From positions 1 to 64,000 of the forward strand of contig CALJPQ010000025.1 of assembly GCA_937980645.1 (NCBI GenBank): a stretch of DNA of 64,000 bases, given 5' to 3'. A program made the translations under genes and the position numbers. The first letter of the stretch is position 1. The number at the start of each line of letters is the position of its first letter. Source of the stretch: an uncultured Saprospiraceae bacterium (lineage in GTDB: Bacteria; Bacteroidota; Bacteroidia; Chitinophagales; Saprospiraceae). A model generated the notes under the pieces. The model searched no databases and was not told where the DNA came from. It worked only from the letters and a program-made list of their open reading frames with translations. This document shows, piece after piece, positions 1 to 7,349 of the stretch.

Positions 1-562
1 TTCTTTGTCCGGAGGTATAAGAATGAACTGTTGTCATTATAGCTTTTTTAATCCCAAAATTATTTCTAATTATATCAGTAACAGGAGCCAAACAATTCGT
101 TGTACAAGAGGCGTTAGAAATAATAGTATCGCTCGGCTTGATGTCCTGGTGGTTGGCCCCGAGCACGAATGTGGGGATATCGTCGGATTTAGGCGGCGCC
201 GACAACACCACACGCCTGGCCCCCGCCTGTAAATGCAGCTCTGCTTTCTCGCGGCTCAGGAAGACGCCGGTGCATTCGAGCACTACATCCACACCTAAAT
301 CTTTCCAGGGGCATTCCGCCGGGTTCTTGATAGCCGAGCCGAGAATTTTCTGCCCGTTGATATACAGGTACTCGTCGTCGGCGCTCACCGTGCCCTCGAA
401 GCGCCCGTGCATGGTGTCGTACTTGAGCAAATGGGCCAGCGTCTGGTTGTCCGTCAGGTCGTTGATGGCTACGACCTCTACGTTCTCCTTGCCCAGCAGA
501 TAGCGAAAGGTGAGGCGGCCTATGCGACCAAAACCGTTAATGGCTACTCGTTTTTTTGTCAT
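1..562 (-). CDS. gap: Glyceraldehyde-3-phosphate dehydrogenase, N-terminal 187 residues (runs off the window start)
   Basis: Glycolytic/gluconeogenic enzyme that oxidises glyceraldehyde 3-phosphate with NAD and phosphate in the cytoplasm. The N-terminus carries the Rossmann dinucleotide-binding loop INGFGRIGRL at about residues 7-16. The catalytic block SNASCTTNC is also present, with nucleophile Cys153. Length and spacing match the first half of type I GAPDH; the rest lies beyond position 1. ATG at 562 is the only sensible start, and a TACCTTTG -7 box sits about 40 bases upstream. One oddity: bases 1 to about 130 are only about 32% GC, while the remainder of the same reading frame is typical GC-rich sequence, although the protein reads through without a break. 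Confidence 0.95.
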   Translation of the reverse strand, partial: MTKKRVAINGFGRIGRLTFRYLLGKENVEVVAINDLTDNQTLAHLLKYDTMHGRFEGTVSADDEYLYINGQKILGSAIKNPAECPWKDLGVDVVLECTGVFLSREKAELHLQAGARRVVLSAPPKSDDIPTFVLGANHQDIKPSDTIISNASCTTNCLAPVTDIIRNNFGIKKAIMTTVHSYTSGQR

Positions 563-602
563 GAGGATATCCGTTATTGGTGGGTGAATGACTGAGACAG
601 CG

Positions 603-610
603 CAAAGGTA
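603..610 (-). promoter_or_regulatory. -7 promoter box (TACCTTTG) for gap
   Basis: On the minus strand this is a perfect match to the Bacteroidota primary sigma factor -7 consensus TAnnTTTG, 40 bases before the gap start codon. No clear -33 TTG element is visible at normal spacing. Confidence 0.55.
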
Positions 611-682
611 GGCGATTGCTCCGGAACGAACGGCCAGCCGTAGCAAAACAGCAAGGCAATCCGCATTAGGGCTAGCCGCTAT

Positions 683-787
683 GAGGCGACATCTCCCAAA
701 GGGAGGTGTCGCCTCTAAACAAACCTAAAAATCATCTGGACTATCCCGAGGTGCCGCCTTCTCGCACCTCGAAGGCGACTCCTCGGG
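683..787. repeat. Palindromic intergenic repeat, locus 1 (two hairpins)
   Basis: First hairpin: 15-base arms at 683-697 and 701-715 around a 3-base loop, arm sequence GAGGCGACATCTCCC, with one mismatch that would be G-U in RNA. Second hairpin: arms at 745-761 (CCCGAGGTGCCGCCTTC) and 771-787, with two mismatches. The same arm sequences recur at 11.5, 13.2 and 33.2 kb, always outside genes or at their 3' ends. The sequence resembles REP/BIME-type elements in arrangement. No transposase is linked to it here. Confidence 0.85.
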
Positions 788-883
788 TGACTTTTTCGTC
801 CCAAACGGCTGCTTTTGCGCAAACTTTGCGCTGGCGTGGCGAAAAACGCCGCAGCACATCGAACACCGCGCAGGTACTCCGCC

Positions 884-1696
884 ATGTTCTCCCTCTTCCC
901 CTCTGCCCAACGGCTCAAAAAGGGCAACCGAGCGCCGTTCTTGTTCTTGCTGGCCCTGGCCTTCGCGCTGACCATGCTCATCAACCCGCATCTGCGCTAT
1001 CGGGTGTATCGGCTGCTGGACTATCCATTCCACTACGAAGACTACAAGCACTTCGGCATCCGCCTGCCCGAGCCGTTCCATATCCACGGTATTGACGTCA
1101 GCCGCTACCAGCAACGCATTGACTGGGAGCGCGTAGCCAACATGCGCGTCGGGCCAAAACGCATTCACTTCACCTTTATTAAAGCAACCGAGGGCAGCTG
1201 GATGCAAGACCCTTACTTTGACCACAACTGGAAACAAAGCCGACGGCATGGCCTCATCCGCGGAGCTTACCACTATTTTTTACCCGACATCAGTCCACGC
1301 GACCAGGCGCGTCTCTTCATCCGCACGGTGCGCCTGCAATCGGGCGACCTGCCTCCCGTGGTGGACGTGGAAGAGCAGCGCGGTATGACACCCGCCCAAG
1401 TGCGAAAACACCTCAAAACCTTCCTCGACCTGCTGCGCCAGCACTACGGCGTGCGGCCTATCATCTACACCAACCGCGATTTCTACAAAAACCACTTTGC
1501 CCACCAGCCCGATTTCAAGCCTTACGCCTTCTGGATAGCCCACTATTACGTAGGCGAACTCTCGCTGCCCGACGGCTCTACCTGGCACTTCTGGCAACAC
1601 AACGACCAGGGGCGCGTCAGCGGCATCAACGGGCCGGTGGACTTCAACGTGTTCCGAGGCGACAGCGCCGACTTGCGTAAACTTTGCCTGCCCTAA
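884..1696 (+). CDS. GH25 family lysozyme (N,O-diacetylmuramidase), membrane-anchored
   Basis: Predicted to cleave the beta-1,4 bond between N-acetylmuramic acid and GlcNAc in peptidoglycan. The 270-residue protein has an N-terminal hydrophobic segment at about 18-34 that should anchor it in the inner membrane or act as an uncleaved signal. The GH25 barrel starts at GIDVSRYQ (69-76). The acidic pair in PPVVDVEEQRG (Asp161, Glu163) is the expected catalytic DxE, and HFTFIKATEG (95-104) is the usual second strand. The start is placed at the ATG at 884 because the longer frame from 815 adds low-complexity basic sequence. The gene stands alone between gap and pirin. It could serve cell-wall remodelling rather than defence. 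Confidence 0.88.
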   Translation: MFSLFPSAQRLKKGNRAPFLFLLALAFALTMLINPHLRYRVYRLLDYPFHYEDYKHFGIRLPEPFHIHGIDVSRYQQRIDWERVANMRVGPKRIHFTFIKATEGSWMQDPYFDHNWKQSRRHGLIRGAYHYFLPDISPRDQARLFIRTVRLQSGDLPPVVDVEEQRGMTPAQVRKHLKTFLDLLRQHYGVRPIIYTNRDFYKNHFAHQPDFKPYAFWIAHYYVGELSLPDGSTWHFWQHNDQGRVSGINGPVDFNVFRGDSADLRKLCLP

Positions 1697-1767
1697 GGTG
1701 TTCAGACGGACACCTCATCACAAATCCTTGCCGCTGCAGCAGCGATGCTCTGTACGCTGAGATGCAA

Positions 1768-1775
1768 TACTTTTG
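1768..1775 (+). promoter_or_regulatory. -7 promoter box (TACTTTTG) for pirin
   Basis: Match to TAnnTTTG, 36 bases before the ATG at 1812. It overlaps the alternative upstream start at 1773, which supports using the downstream start. Confidence 0.4.
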
Positions 1776-1811
1776 GCTGCAGACGACGAGGAATTTCAGC
1801 CTTCCAACGCC

Positions 1812-2570
1812 ATGTCAGTACGCATTTTTCCCAAAGAAAAACAAGGCCGCGGCGCCTTCAACGGCGGCGAAATCGTAGAGAATAAGCCCATTGGCTTTCC
1901 GCAAGACGCCTCGCCTCTGCAGCCGTATTCCAACCTTTTCTATTGGGCGCATGCGCGCGCCATGCAGGACAGCACCATTGGCCTGCACCCGCACAAGGGC
2001 TTTGAAATCTGCTCCTTCGTGCTGGCTGGCGAAATCCGGCACTACGACACGAAGCTGCGTGAGTGGCGTCCGCTGCGCGCCGGCGATGCCCAAATCATTC
2101 GCGCAGGCAACGGCATCAGCCATTCAGAATGGATGGGCCAGGGAGCCGAAATGTTCCAGATCTGGTTTGACCCCAATCTGAACAAGACGCTTGCCCAGCC
2201 GGCCAGTTACGACGACTATCGGCTGGAGGACTTCCCCACCCACACACCGCATGAAGGTGTACAGGTGCGTACCATCGTAGGCGAAGGCAGCCCGTTCCGT
2301 ATGGATACGCCGGGGATACAGGTGCAACACCTGCGCCTGTCGGATGGCGCGCACTACCGGATGGCGGCGACACCAGGCCAGGTCTTTTCGGCTTACGTCG
2401 TCAAAGGCGAAGCGCGGCTGAACGGCCAGGAAGTGCACACCTCCGGCTTCGCACTCATAGCAGATGAAAATGCGCTGGAGGTGGAGGCCATCGGTAACGT
2501 CGAGGTCTTCGTTATCGCCTCGCCCGCCGAGCCAGGCTATCCGACCTACGAGCAGCTGCGCCGGGCGTAA
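1812..2570 (+). CDS. Pirin family protein (bicupin)
   Basis: Cupin-fold metalloprotein; bacterial members such as YhhW have quercetin dioxygenase activity, but the physiological role is generally unknown. In this 252-residue protein the N-terminal cupin has all four metal ligands of the family: His59 and His61 in LHPHKGFEI, and His104 and Glu106 in GNGISHSEW. The C-terminal cupin half (about 130-250) follows. The ATG at 1812 puts the first beta strand (SVRIFPKEKQGRG) directly at the N-terminus; an upstream GTG/ATG would fall inside the -7 box. Single-gene unit ending in a strong hairpin. Confidence 0.9.
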   Translation: MSVRIFPKEKQGRGAFNGGEIVENKPIGFPQDASPLQPYSNLFYWAHARAMQDSTIGLHPHKGFEICSFVLAGEIRHYDTKLREWRPLRAGDAQIIRAGNGISHSEWMGQGAEMFQIWFDPNLNKTLAQPASYDDYRLEDFPTHTPHEGVQVRTIVGEGSPFRMDTPGIQVQHLRLSDGAHYRMAATPGQVFSAYVVKGEARLNGQEVHTSGFALIADENALEVEAIGNVEVFVIASPAEPGYPTYEQLRRA

Positions 2571-2586
2571 GTTGCCGGCATCGGTA

Positions 2587-2630
2587 AAATATGAAGGCAC
2601 AGGACTCCCCTTCCTGTGCCTTCGTATTTA
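2587..2630. terminator. Bidirectional rho-independent terminator between pirin and the desaturase
   Basis: Perfect 12-base arms GAAGGCACAGGA at 2593-2604 and their complement at 2612-2623 enclose a 7-base loop, with AAATA/TATTT flanks. On the plus strand the hairpin is followed by TATTTATCCCTTTTT. It separates two convergent genes and its outer edge touches the desaturase stop codon. Confidence 0.8.
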
Positions 2631-3665
2631 TCCCTTTTTGCTCTGGTAGCGCCGATAGTACTCCCGGAAGGAGATCATGCGCTGCTGTTGTTCGTCCCAG
2701 AGGTGGTTGAAGACGGTTTTGAGGCTTTGCCAGAAGGTGATGCGATTGGCAATGCGGTCGAAAACCGGATTTTCGCGGTGGCACCGAGCCAATTGGTAGT
2801 TGGGCACTAGCGAGTTGAGGTGGTGGATGTGGTGATAGCCGATGTTACCGGTGAGCCAGTGGAAAAGGCGCGGTAGGTCGTAATAGGTGCTGCCTTCAAT
2901 GGCTGCGCGGATGTAATCCCAGCGGTCTTTCCAGGCTTTGTAGGTAGTTTCGTGCTGGTGCTGGACGTAGAAGAACCACACGGCAATGATGCCGAAGGCC
3001 ACGAGCGTAGGCAACTGCACCCACAAAAGCGCTTTGTAGCCCAGCAGCAGCCCTACAGCCACATAGACGGCTACGAGCAACAGGTTGTGCCGCATGAGCG
3101 CGCGACGGGCACTCTCCCACCCTTTCAGACGAATGAGCGGCAGGCGGTTCTGGATGAACACGTACCACAGCGGCCCAAGCACGAAAAGTACCGGTGCACT
3201 GCGGTAAAGCCGATAGCGCAGACGCCCCCAAAAATTCCGCTGACGATACTCCTCTACGGTGAGCAGGTCAATATCGCCGATGCCGCGGTGCTCCCACAGC
3301 ATGCCATTGTGGCCGTGGTGAAAGTGGTGGCTCTTGGCCCAGTAACGGTAAGGAATAAGGCTGAACACACTGCACACCATGCCGATAGCATCGTTGGCTA
3401 AGCGGTTGGCCGTGAAGGATTGGTGTCCGCAATCGTGCTGGATGATGAAGATGCGCACCAGGAAGAAGCCATTTACCGCCGCCAGGAGGAGCGTGAGGCC
3501 CAAAGAGAAGTCCACCAGCAGGTACATGGCCGTCCAAAGGGCCACAAAGGGCAAAAAGGAGGTGAGGATTTGGGAAATGGCCTGGCGCGTATCCGGTAGC
3601 TGATAAGCACTGACGATGGCCGGCAGGTGGCGCATCAGTTCAGGAGAAAGTGGGTAAGATGACAT
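2628..3665 (-). CDS. Membrane fatty acid desaturase
   Basis: Di-iron integral membrane enzyme that introduces a double bond into acyl chains, probably of membrane lipids. Of 345 residues, the three histidine boxes are complete: HDCGH (77-81), HHFHH (113-117) and HHIHH (278-282). Hydrophobic segments lie at about 33-75, 155-170 and 195-235, as in DesA-type acyl-lipid desaturases. The ATG at 3665 is preferred; the frame stays open for another 142 codons upstream, but that part has no family resemblance and contains the likely -7 box at 3730-3737. It is divergent from the TetR efflux operon. Substrate and regiospecificity cannot be told from sequence. Confidence 0.9.
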   Translation of the reverse strand: MSSYPLSPELMRHLPAIVSAYQLPDTRQAISQILTSFLPFVALWTAMYLLVDFSLGLTLLLAAVNGFFLVRIFIIQHDCGHQSFTANRLANDAIGMVCSVFSLIPYRYWAKSHHFHHGHNGMLWEHRGIGDIDLLTVEEYRQRNFWGRLRYRLYRSAPVLFVLGPLWYVFIQNRLPLIRLKGWESARRALMRHNLLLVAVYVAVGLLLGYKALLWVQLPTLVAFGIIAVWFFYVQHQHETTYKAWKDRWDYIRAAIEGSTYYDLPRLFHWLTGNIGYHHIHHLNSLVPNYQLARCHRENPVFDRIANRITFWQSLKTVFNHLWDEQQQRMISFREYYRRYQSKKG

Positions 3666-4083
3666 GGAACGAATTTTTCTGAAGATGCCCTCGCCTCTCG
3701 TCAGAGGCGGTCGGCGATACTTGCGGGCGCAAAGGTAGCTCGCGCCACCACAGCCGAAAGAGGCTGCCTGTTTTTGTGTGCGCATCCAAACAGCCGACTC
3801 GTCGAAAAGATGTGCCATGCCTTCGAACCGGCTGTCACCTGCCTCATTCATCTCCAGTCGGAGGACGCTTGGCACACCAATAGATATTTGGCTAAAACGG
3901 GCCACCCATTCGACGATGAAGCCATTTGGCCAGCCTATTCCGACAAAGGCTTTTTTTGTCAAAAAAAAGATTTTCCGGCGACGATTAGCGCCGCTTCGTT
4001 GGAATTTTATTCCACTTCGTCGAGAAAGGCCATAAACGCGGGAAACTTTTTTTGCGCCGATTGTTTCCCCGTGGTCATTTACA
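3666..4083. other. 418-base divergent intergenic region (desaturase / tetR)
   Basis: Contains the desaturase -7 box at 3730-3737. The half nearer tetR has several A/T runs (3953-3970, 4044-4056) and is more AT-rich than the coding DNA, as expected of a promoter and possible operator region. No convincing dyad for the TetR protein was found by eye, and no gene. Confidence 0.5.
3730..3737 (-). promoter_or_regulatory. -7 promoter box (TACCTTTG) for the desaturase
   Basis: Exact TAnnTTTG match on the minus strand, about 65 bases upstream of the desaturase ATG. No -33 TTG is visible at standard distance. Confidence 0.5.
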
Positions 4084-4698
4084 ATGCGCATGGAGCAACA
4101 AGAAAAATGGTTGAAACGGGTAGAAGAAACCTTCCTGCGTTACGGCGTGAAAAGTGTAACGATGGATGACGTGGCCCGCGAGTTGGGTATCTCGAAGAAA
4201 ACGCTTTACCAGTGGGTGCCAAACAAATCAGAACTGGTACAGCGCGTCCTGGCCTACTTCATGCAGCAGGAACAAGAGCAATGTGAGGCGCGTAAGCAAG
4301 CAGCATGTAATGCTGTGGAAGAGATTTTCTTAGTTATCGAAGCCACCGCACGTCGGATGCAGTTGATGAAAGCCAATGTGGTGTATGACTTACAGAAGTA
4401 TCACCGAGAAGCCTGGGAAAAATTGCGCGAATATCAGCAAGGATTCCTCTACGGGGTGGTACGCACCAACCTGGAGCGCGGCATCCGAGAGGGTTTGTAT
4501 CGCAGCGATTTGAACGTGGACATTACGGCCCGTCTGCACATAGCCACGGTGTTTCAACTCTTCGACGAAGACCTCTTCCCGCGTGCGCTTTACTCGCGGC
4601 AGGAACTGTTTAAGCATTACCTGACGCACTACCTGCACGGCATTACCTCCGAAAAAGGCTTAAGATTACTCGACAGCTTAAACACTCAACACTCGTAG
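4084..4698 (+). CDS. TetR/AcrR family transcriptional regulator
   Basis: One-component regulator of 204 residues. The N-terminal helix-turn-helix covers about 25-48 (MDDVARELGISKKTLYQW). The C-terminal ligand-binding half is variable and does not reveal the inducer. It is the first gene of a four-gene efflux operon (tolC, adaptor, RND permease follow at 42, 58 and 91 bases), so it most likely represses that operon and itself. Two ATGs, at 4084 and 4090, are equally possible starts. Confidence 0.9.
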   Translation: MRMEQQEKWLKRVEETFLRYGVKSVTMDDVARELGISKKTLYQWVPNKSELVQRVLAYFMQQEQEQCEARKQAACNAVEEIFLVIEATARRMQLMKANVVYDLQKYHREAWEKLREYQQGFLYGVVRTNLERGIREGLYRSDLNVDITARLHIATVFQLFDEDLFPRALYSRQELFKHYLTHYLHGITSEKGLRLLDSLNTQHS

Positions 4699-4740
4699 CA
4701 CACTTTTTCTCTGGTTTTCACCAACAAAAACCTTCAACTC

Positions 4741-6075
4741 ATGTTCCGCAAACGCTTCAGATTCCTTTTCGGAATAGGGTTCAGCCTGACGGCCCTACCC
4801 ACCCTGCTTCTGGCACAAGGACAAGCCCCTCTGCGATTGAATGACTGTATCCAATACGCTTTAGACAACCATCCCCAGATCAAAGTTGCCCGCCTGCAGA
4901 TCGCCGACGCCGAGTGGCAGGTCAAGGAAAATATCGGCATGGGGCTGCCACAAATTGGCCTTGGGGTAGGCTACCAATACTTCCTGCAACGCCCGGGCAT
5001 ACCGGCCAGCGCCATTGGCATACCAGCCCCGGGTGATGAAAAGATTTTCTTCAATGCCTTTCATAGCCTGGCGCCCAGCATTTCGGTCAGTCAGCTCCTC
5101 TTCAGCCATTCCTATTTGACTAGTCTGAAGGCAGCACGTACCTACCGCCAATACGTACAGCTCCAATTGGAAGACACCCAAAAAAAGCTGCGCGACCAGG
5201 TTACTGAAGCCTACCTGCCTGCGCTATTGCTGGAGGAAAGCCTCCGTATTTTGGACTACGATATCGGTAATTTGGAGCAGCAGCTCCGCGAAACGCAGGC
5301 CACTGTGAAGGCAGGCTTCGCCGAACAGCTCGACGCCGACCGCCTCCAGCTGGCGCTCTCTACCTTGCGCACAGAACGCGACAACCTGAGTCGCCAGCAT
5401 GATATCGTACTCGACGCGCTTAAAATGGCTATGGGAATGCCCATTGCCCAGCCGATCACCTTAGCTGACAACCTGGACGCTCTTTTGCAGCAGTATGCTT
5501 CGGTAGATGCCACAGGTACGCTCAACTTTAACAATCGCCCCGATTACACCACTCTCCTCAAGGGCCGAGAATTGAGCGCTCTGCAGGCCGACCTTTTTAA
5601 AAAATACTGGATGCCCACCCTGGCCGGCTTCTTCCAATATCAGCCGGGCTGGCAAGGCGCCTTCGGTAATGATACGCGCTGGTTCTTCATCCCTTCGGCC
5701 ATCGTAGGCGTCTCGCTGTCCATCAACCTGTGGGACGGTGGCTCCTCGCGTGCCCGCTATGAACGGGCTATGATCTCGCACCGGACTGTGGAAGCTCAGC
5801 GCGAAATGCTCGAACAGGCCATCATTCTCGAAGTCGAAACCGCCCGCCGACAACTGCTCGACGCTGTCGAACGCATTCAAAACCAGCAGAAAAACCTCGA
5901 ATTGGCCCGCCGCGTATACGAAGCTACTCAAACGAAGTACAAGGCCGGCGTCGGCTCCAGCTTCGAACTCATCAGCGCTGAACAGCGACTCTATTCCGCA
6001 CAAAAAGCCCTGATACAAGCCCAATTCGATCTGCTTAAAGCAAAAGTCGCTCTCAAAAGTGCTCTCGGCCAGTAA
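4741..6075 (+). CDS. TolC-family outer membrane efflux protein
   Basis: Outer-membrane channel of a tripartite efflux pump. The 444-residue protein has a signal peptide (about 1-26, cleavage after LLLAQG). Two outer-efflux-protein repeats follow, each with long alpha-helical hairpins rich in Leu, Gln and Glu (about 130-240 and 340-440). The opening motif LRLNDCIQYALDNHPQIKVA (31-50) is the usual first OEP helix. It sits between the TetR gene and the adaptor gene and should form the exit duct for the RND pump encoded downstream. Confidence 0.9.
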   Translation: MFRKRFRFLFGIGFSLTALPTLLLAQGQAPLRLNDCIQYALDNHPQIKVARLQIADAEWQVKENIGMGLPQIGLGVGYQYFLQRPGIPASAIGIPAPGDEKIFFNAFHSLAPSISVSQLLFSHSYLTSLKAARTYRQYVQLQLEDTQKKLRDQVTEAYLPALLLEESLRILDYDIGNLEQQLRETQATVKAGFAEQLDADRLQLALSTLRTERDNLSRQHDIVLDALKMAMGMPIAQPITLADNLDALLQQYASVDATGTLNFNNRPDYTTLLKGRELSALQADLFKKYWMPTLAGFFQYQPGWQGAFGNDTRWFFIPSAIVGVSLSINLWDGGSSRARYERAMISHRTVEAQREMLEQAIILEVETARRQLLDAVERIQNQQKNLELARRVYEATQTKYKAGVGSSFELISAEQRLYSAQKALIQAQFDLLKAKVALKSALGQ

Positions 6076-6133
6076 TCGCCAAACATGTTTGGCCTAAAAA
6101 AATTACTTCACTGAAACACATGCTAAAAAAGAT

Positions 6134-7258
6134 ATGAAACACCCACGCATCCTGCTCTTCATTGCCTTCCTTTGGGCACTTAACGCCTGTAACTCACCCA
6201 AGAACGAAGCTGCCGAATTAGCCGCCCTCAAAGAACAGCGCACGCAGATTGAGGCGCGCATCGCCGAATTGGAGAAAAAACTCAAGACCCAGCCCGAAAA
6301 AGCCCGCCCCGTTCAGACGGTAAGCATCGAGGAGGTCAAACTGCAGCCCTTCCGCCACTACATTGACCTGCAGGGGCGCGTCGAGGCCGAAGAAAGCGTA
6401 CCTGTTACCGCTCGCATGCCCGGCGCGCTGACGCGCGTGCTCGTGAAGAATGGAGACTACGTCCGAAAGGGCCAGCTGCTGGCCCAAATAGATGATGAAG
6501 TCATGCTCAAGAGCCTTGCCGAATTGGAACTCCAGCTTAAGGTAGCTCAAGACCTCTATGAGCGCCAGAAAGGCCTTTGGGAGCAAAAAATCGGCACAGA
6601 GGTGCAGTACATCCAGGCCAAAACCAACAAGGAGGCCTTAGAGCAACGCATCGCCACGACCAAAGAGCAGTGGCAGCAAACGCGCATCTACGCTCCCATT
6701 AGCGGAACGGTGGACATGGTCATGCTCAAGGTCGGGCAGGCCATCTCGCCCGGAGTGCCGCTCTGCCAGATCGTCAATCTGGGCAACCTCAAAGTCCGCG
6801 GCGACGTGCCTGAAAGCTACGTCGCCAAAGTGCAACGTGGCACACCCGTGCAGCTGTACTTCCCGGACTTGGACAAGGAGATCGCCTCACGCATCACCTA
6901 TGTTAGCCCCAGCATCAGTACAATGAACCGCACGTTTGCCGTCGAGGCTGCGCTACCTGCCGGCAGCGGCTCCTACCGCGCCAACATGATTGCTGTCATG
7001 AAAATCATGGACTACGAAAACGCGAAAGCCGTCGTGGTGCCCGTCAACCTGATTTATCAGGAAAGCGATGGCCAGCACTACGTCTTTGCTGCTGAAAAGA
7101 ACGGCGAGGAAAAGCAAGCCACCGCGCGCCGCATCCCAGTGAAAGTGGGCCGCACCTATAATGGTGTGGTCGAAATCCTTAGCGGCCTGAAGGCGGGCGA
7201 CTGGGTCATCACCTCTGGTATTCAAAACCTCACCGGCGGTGAGCTGGTCGCCTATTAA
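6134..7258 (+). CDS. RND efflux periplasmic adaptor subunit (membrane fusion protein), lipoprotein
   Basis: Bridges the RND permease and TolC in the periplasm. Of 374 residues, a lipobox LNAC places the lipidated Cys at about 19. A coiled coil of alternating Leu/Glu/Lys (about 26-55) follows directly. Then come the barrel-sandwich lipoyl-like half (VPVTARMPGALTRVLVKNGD, about 93-112), a helical hairpin (about 125-180), the second lipoyl half (IYAPISGTVDMVMLKVGQAI, about 187-206) and beta-barrel domains. Its place between tolC and the permease gene settles the role. Confidence 0.92.
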   Translation: MKHPRILLFIAFLWALNACNSPKNEAAELAALKEQRTQIEARIAELEKKLKTQPEKARPVQTVSIEEVKLQPFRHYIDLQGRVEAEESVPVTARMPGALTRVLVKNGDYVRKGQLLAQIDDEVMLKSLAELELQLKVAQDLYERQKGLWEQKIGTEVQYIQAKTNKEALEQRIATTKEQWQQTRIYAPISGTVDMVMLKVGQAISPGVPLCQIVNLGNLKVRGDVPESYVAKVQRGTPVQLYFPDLDKEIASRITYVSPSISTMNRTFAVEAALPAGSGSYRANMIAVMKIMDYENAKAVVVPVNLIYQESDGQHYVFAAEKNGEEKQATARRIPVKVGRTYNGVVEILSGLKAGDWVITSGIQNLTGGELVAY

Positions 7259-7349
7259 ACACGGCCACCTCACACCGGCCACAGCGCCGAAAACGATAGA
7301 GTGCCTTCTCTAAACCCTTCATTGTCGGGCATTTCAAAGCATCCTTTCC

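Larger units (their letters stand above)
563..883. other. 321-base intergenic region between gap and the GH25 lysozyme gene
   Basis: Holds the gap -7 box (603-610) and two hairpins of the palindromic repeat family (683-715 and 745-787). No other coding or RNA feature was recognised. The lysozyme frame is open back to 815, but the stretch 815-883 codes for arginine/alanine-rich sequence with no resemblance to the family. Confidence 0.6.

Noticed and set aside
3666-4091. 142-codon N-terminal extension of the desaturase
   Set aside because: The extension has no desaturase features, crosses the -7 box at 3730-3737 and overlaps the tetR start; chance open frame.
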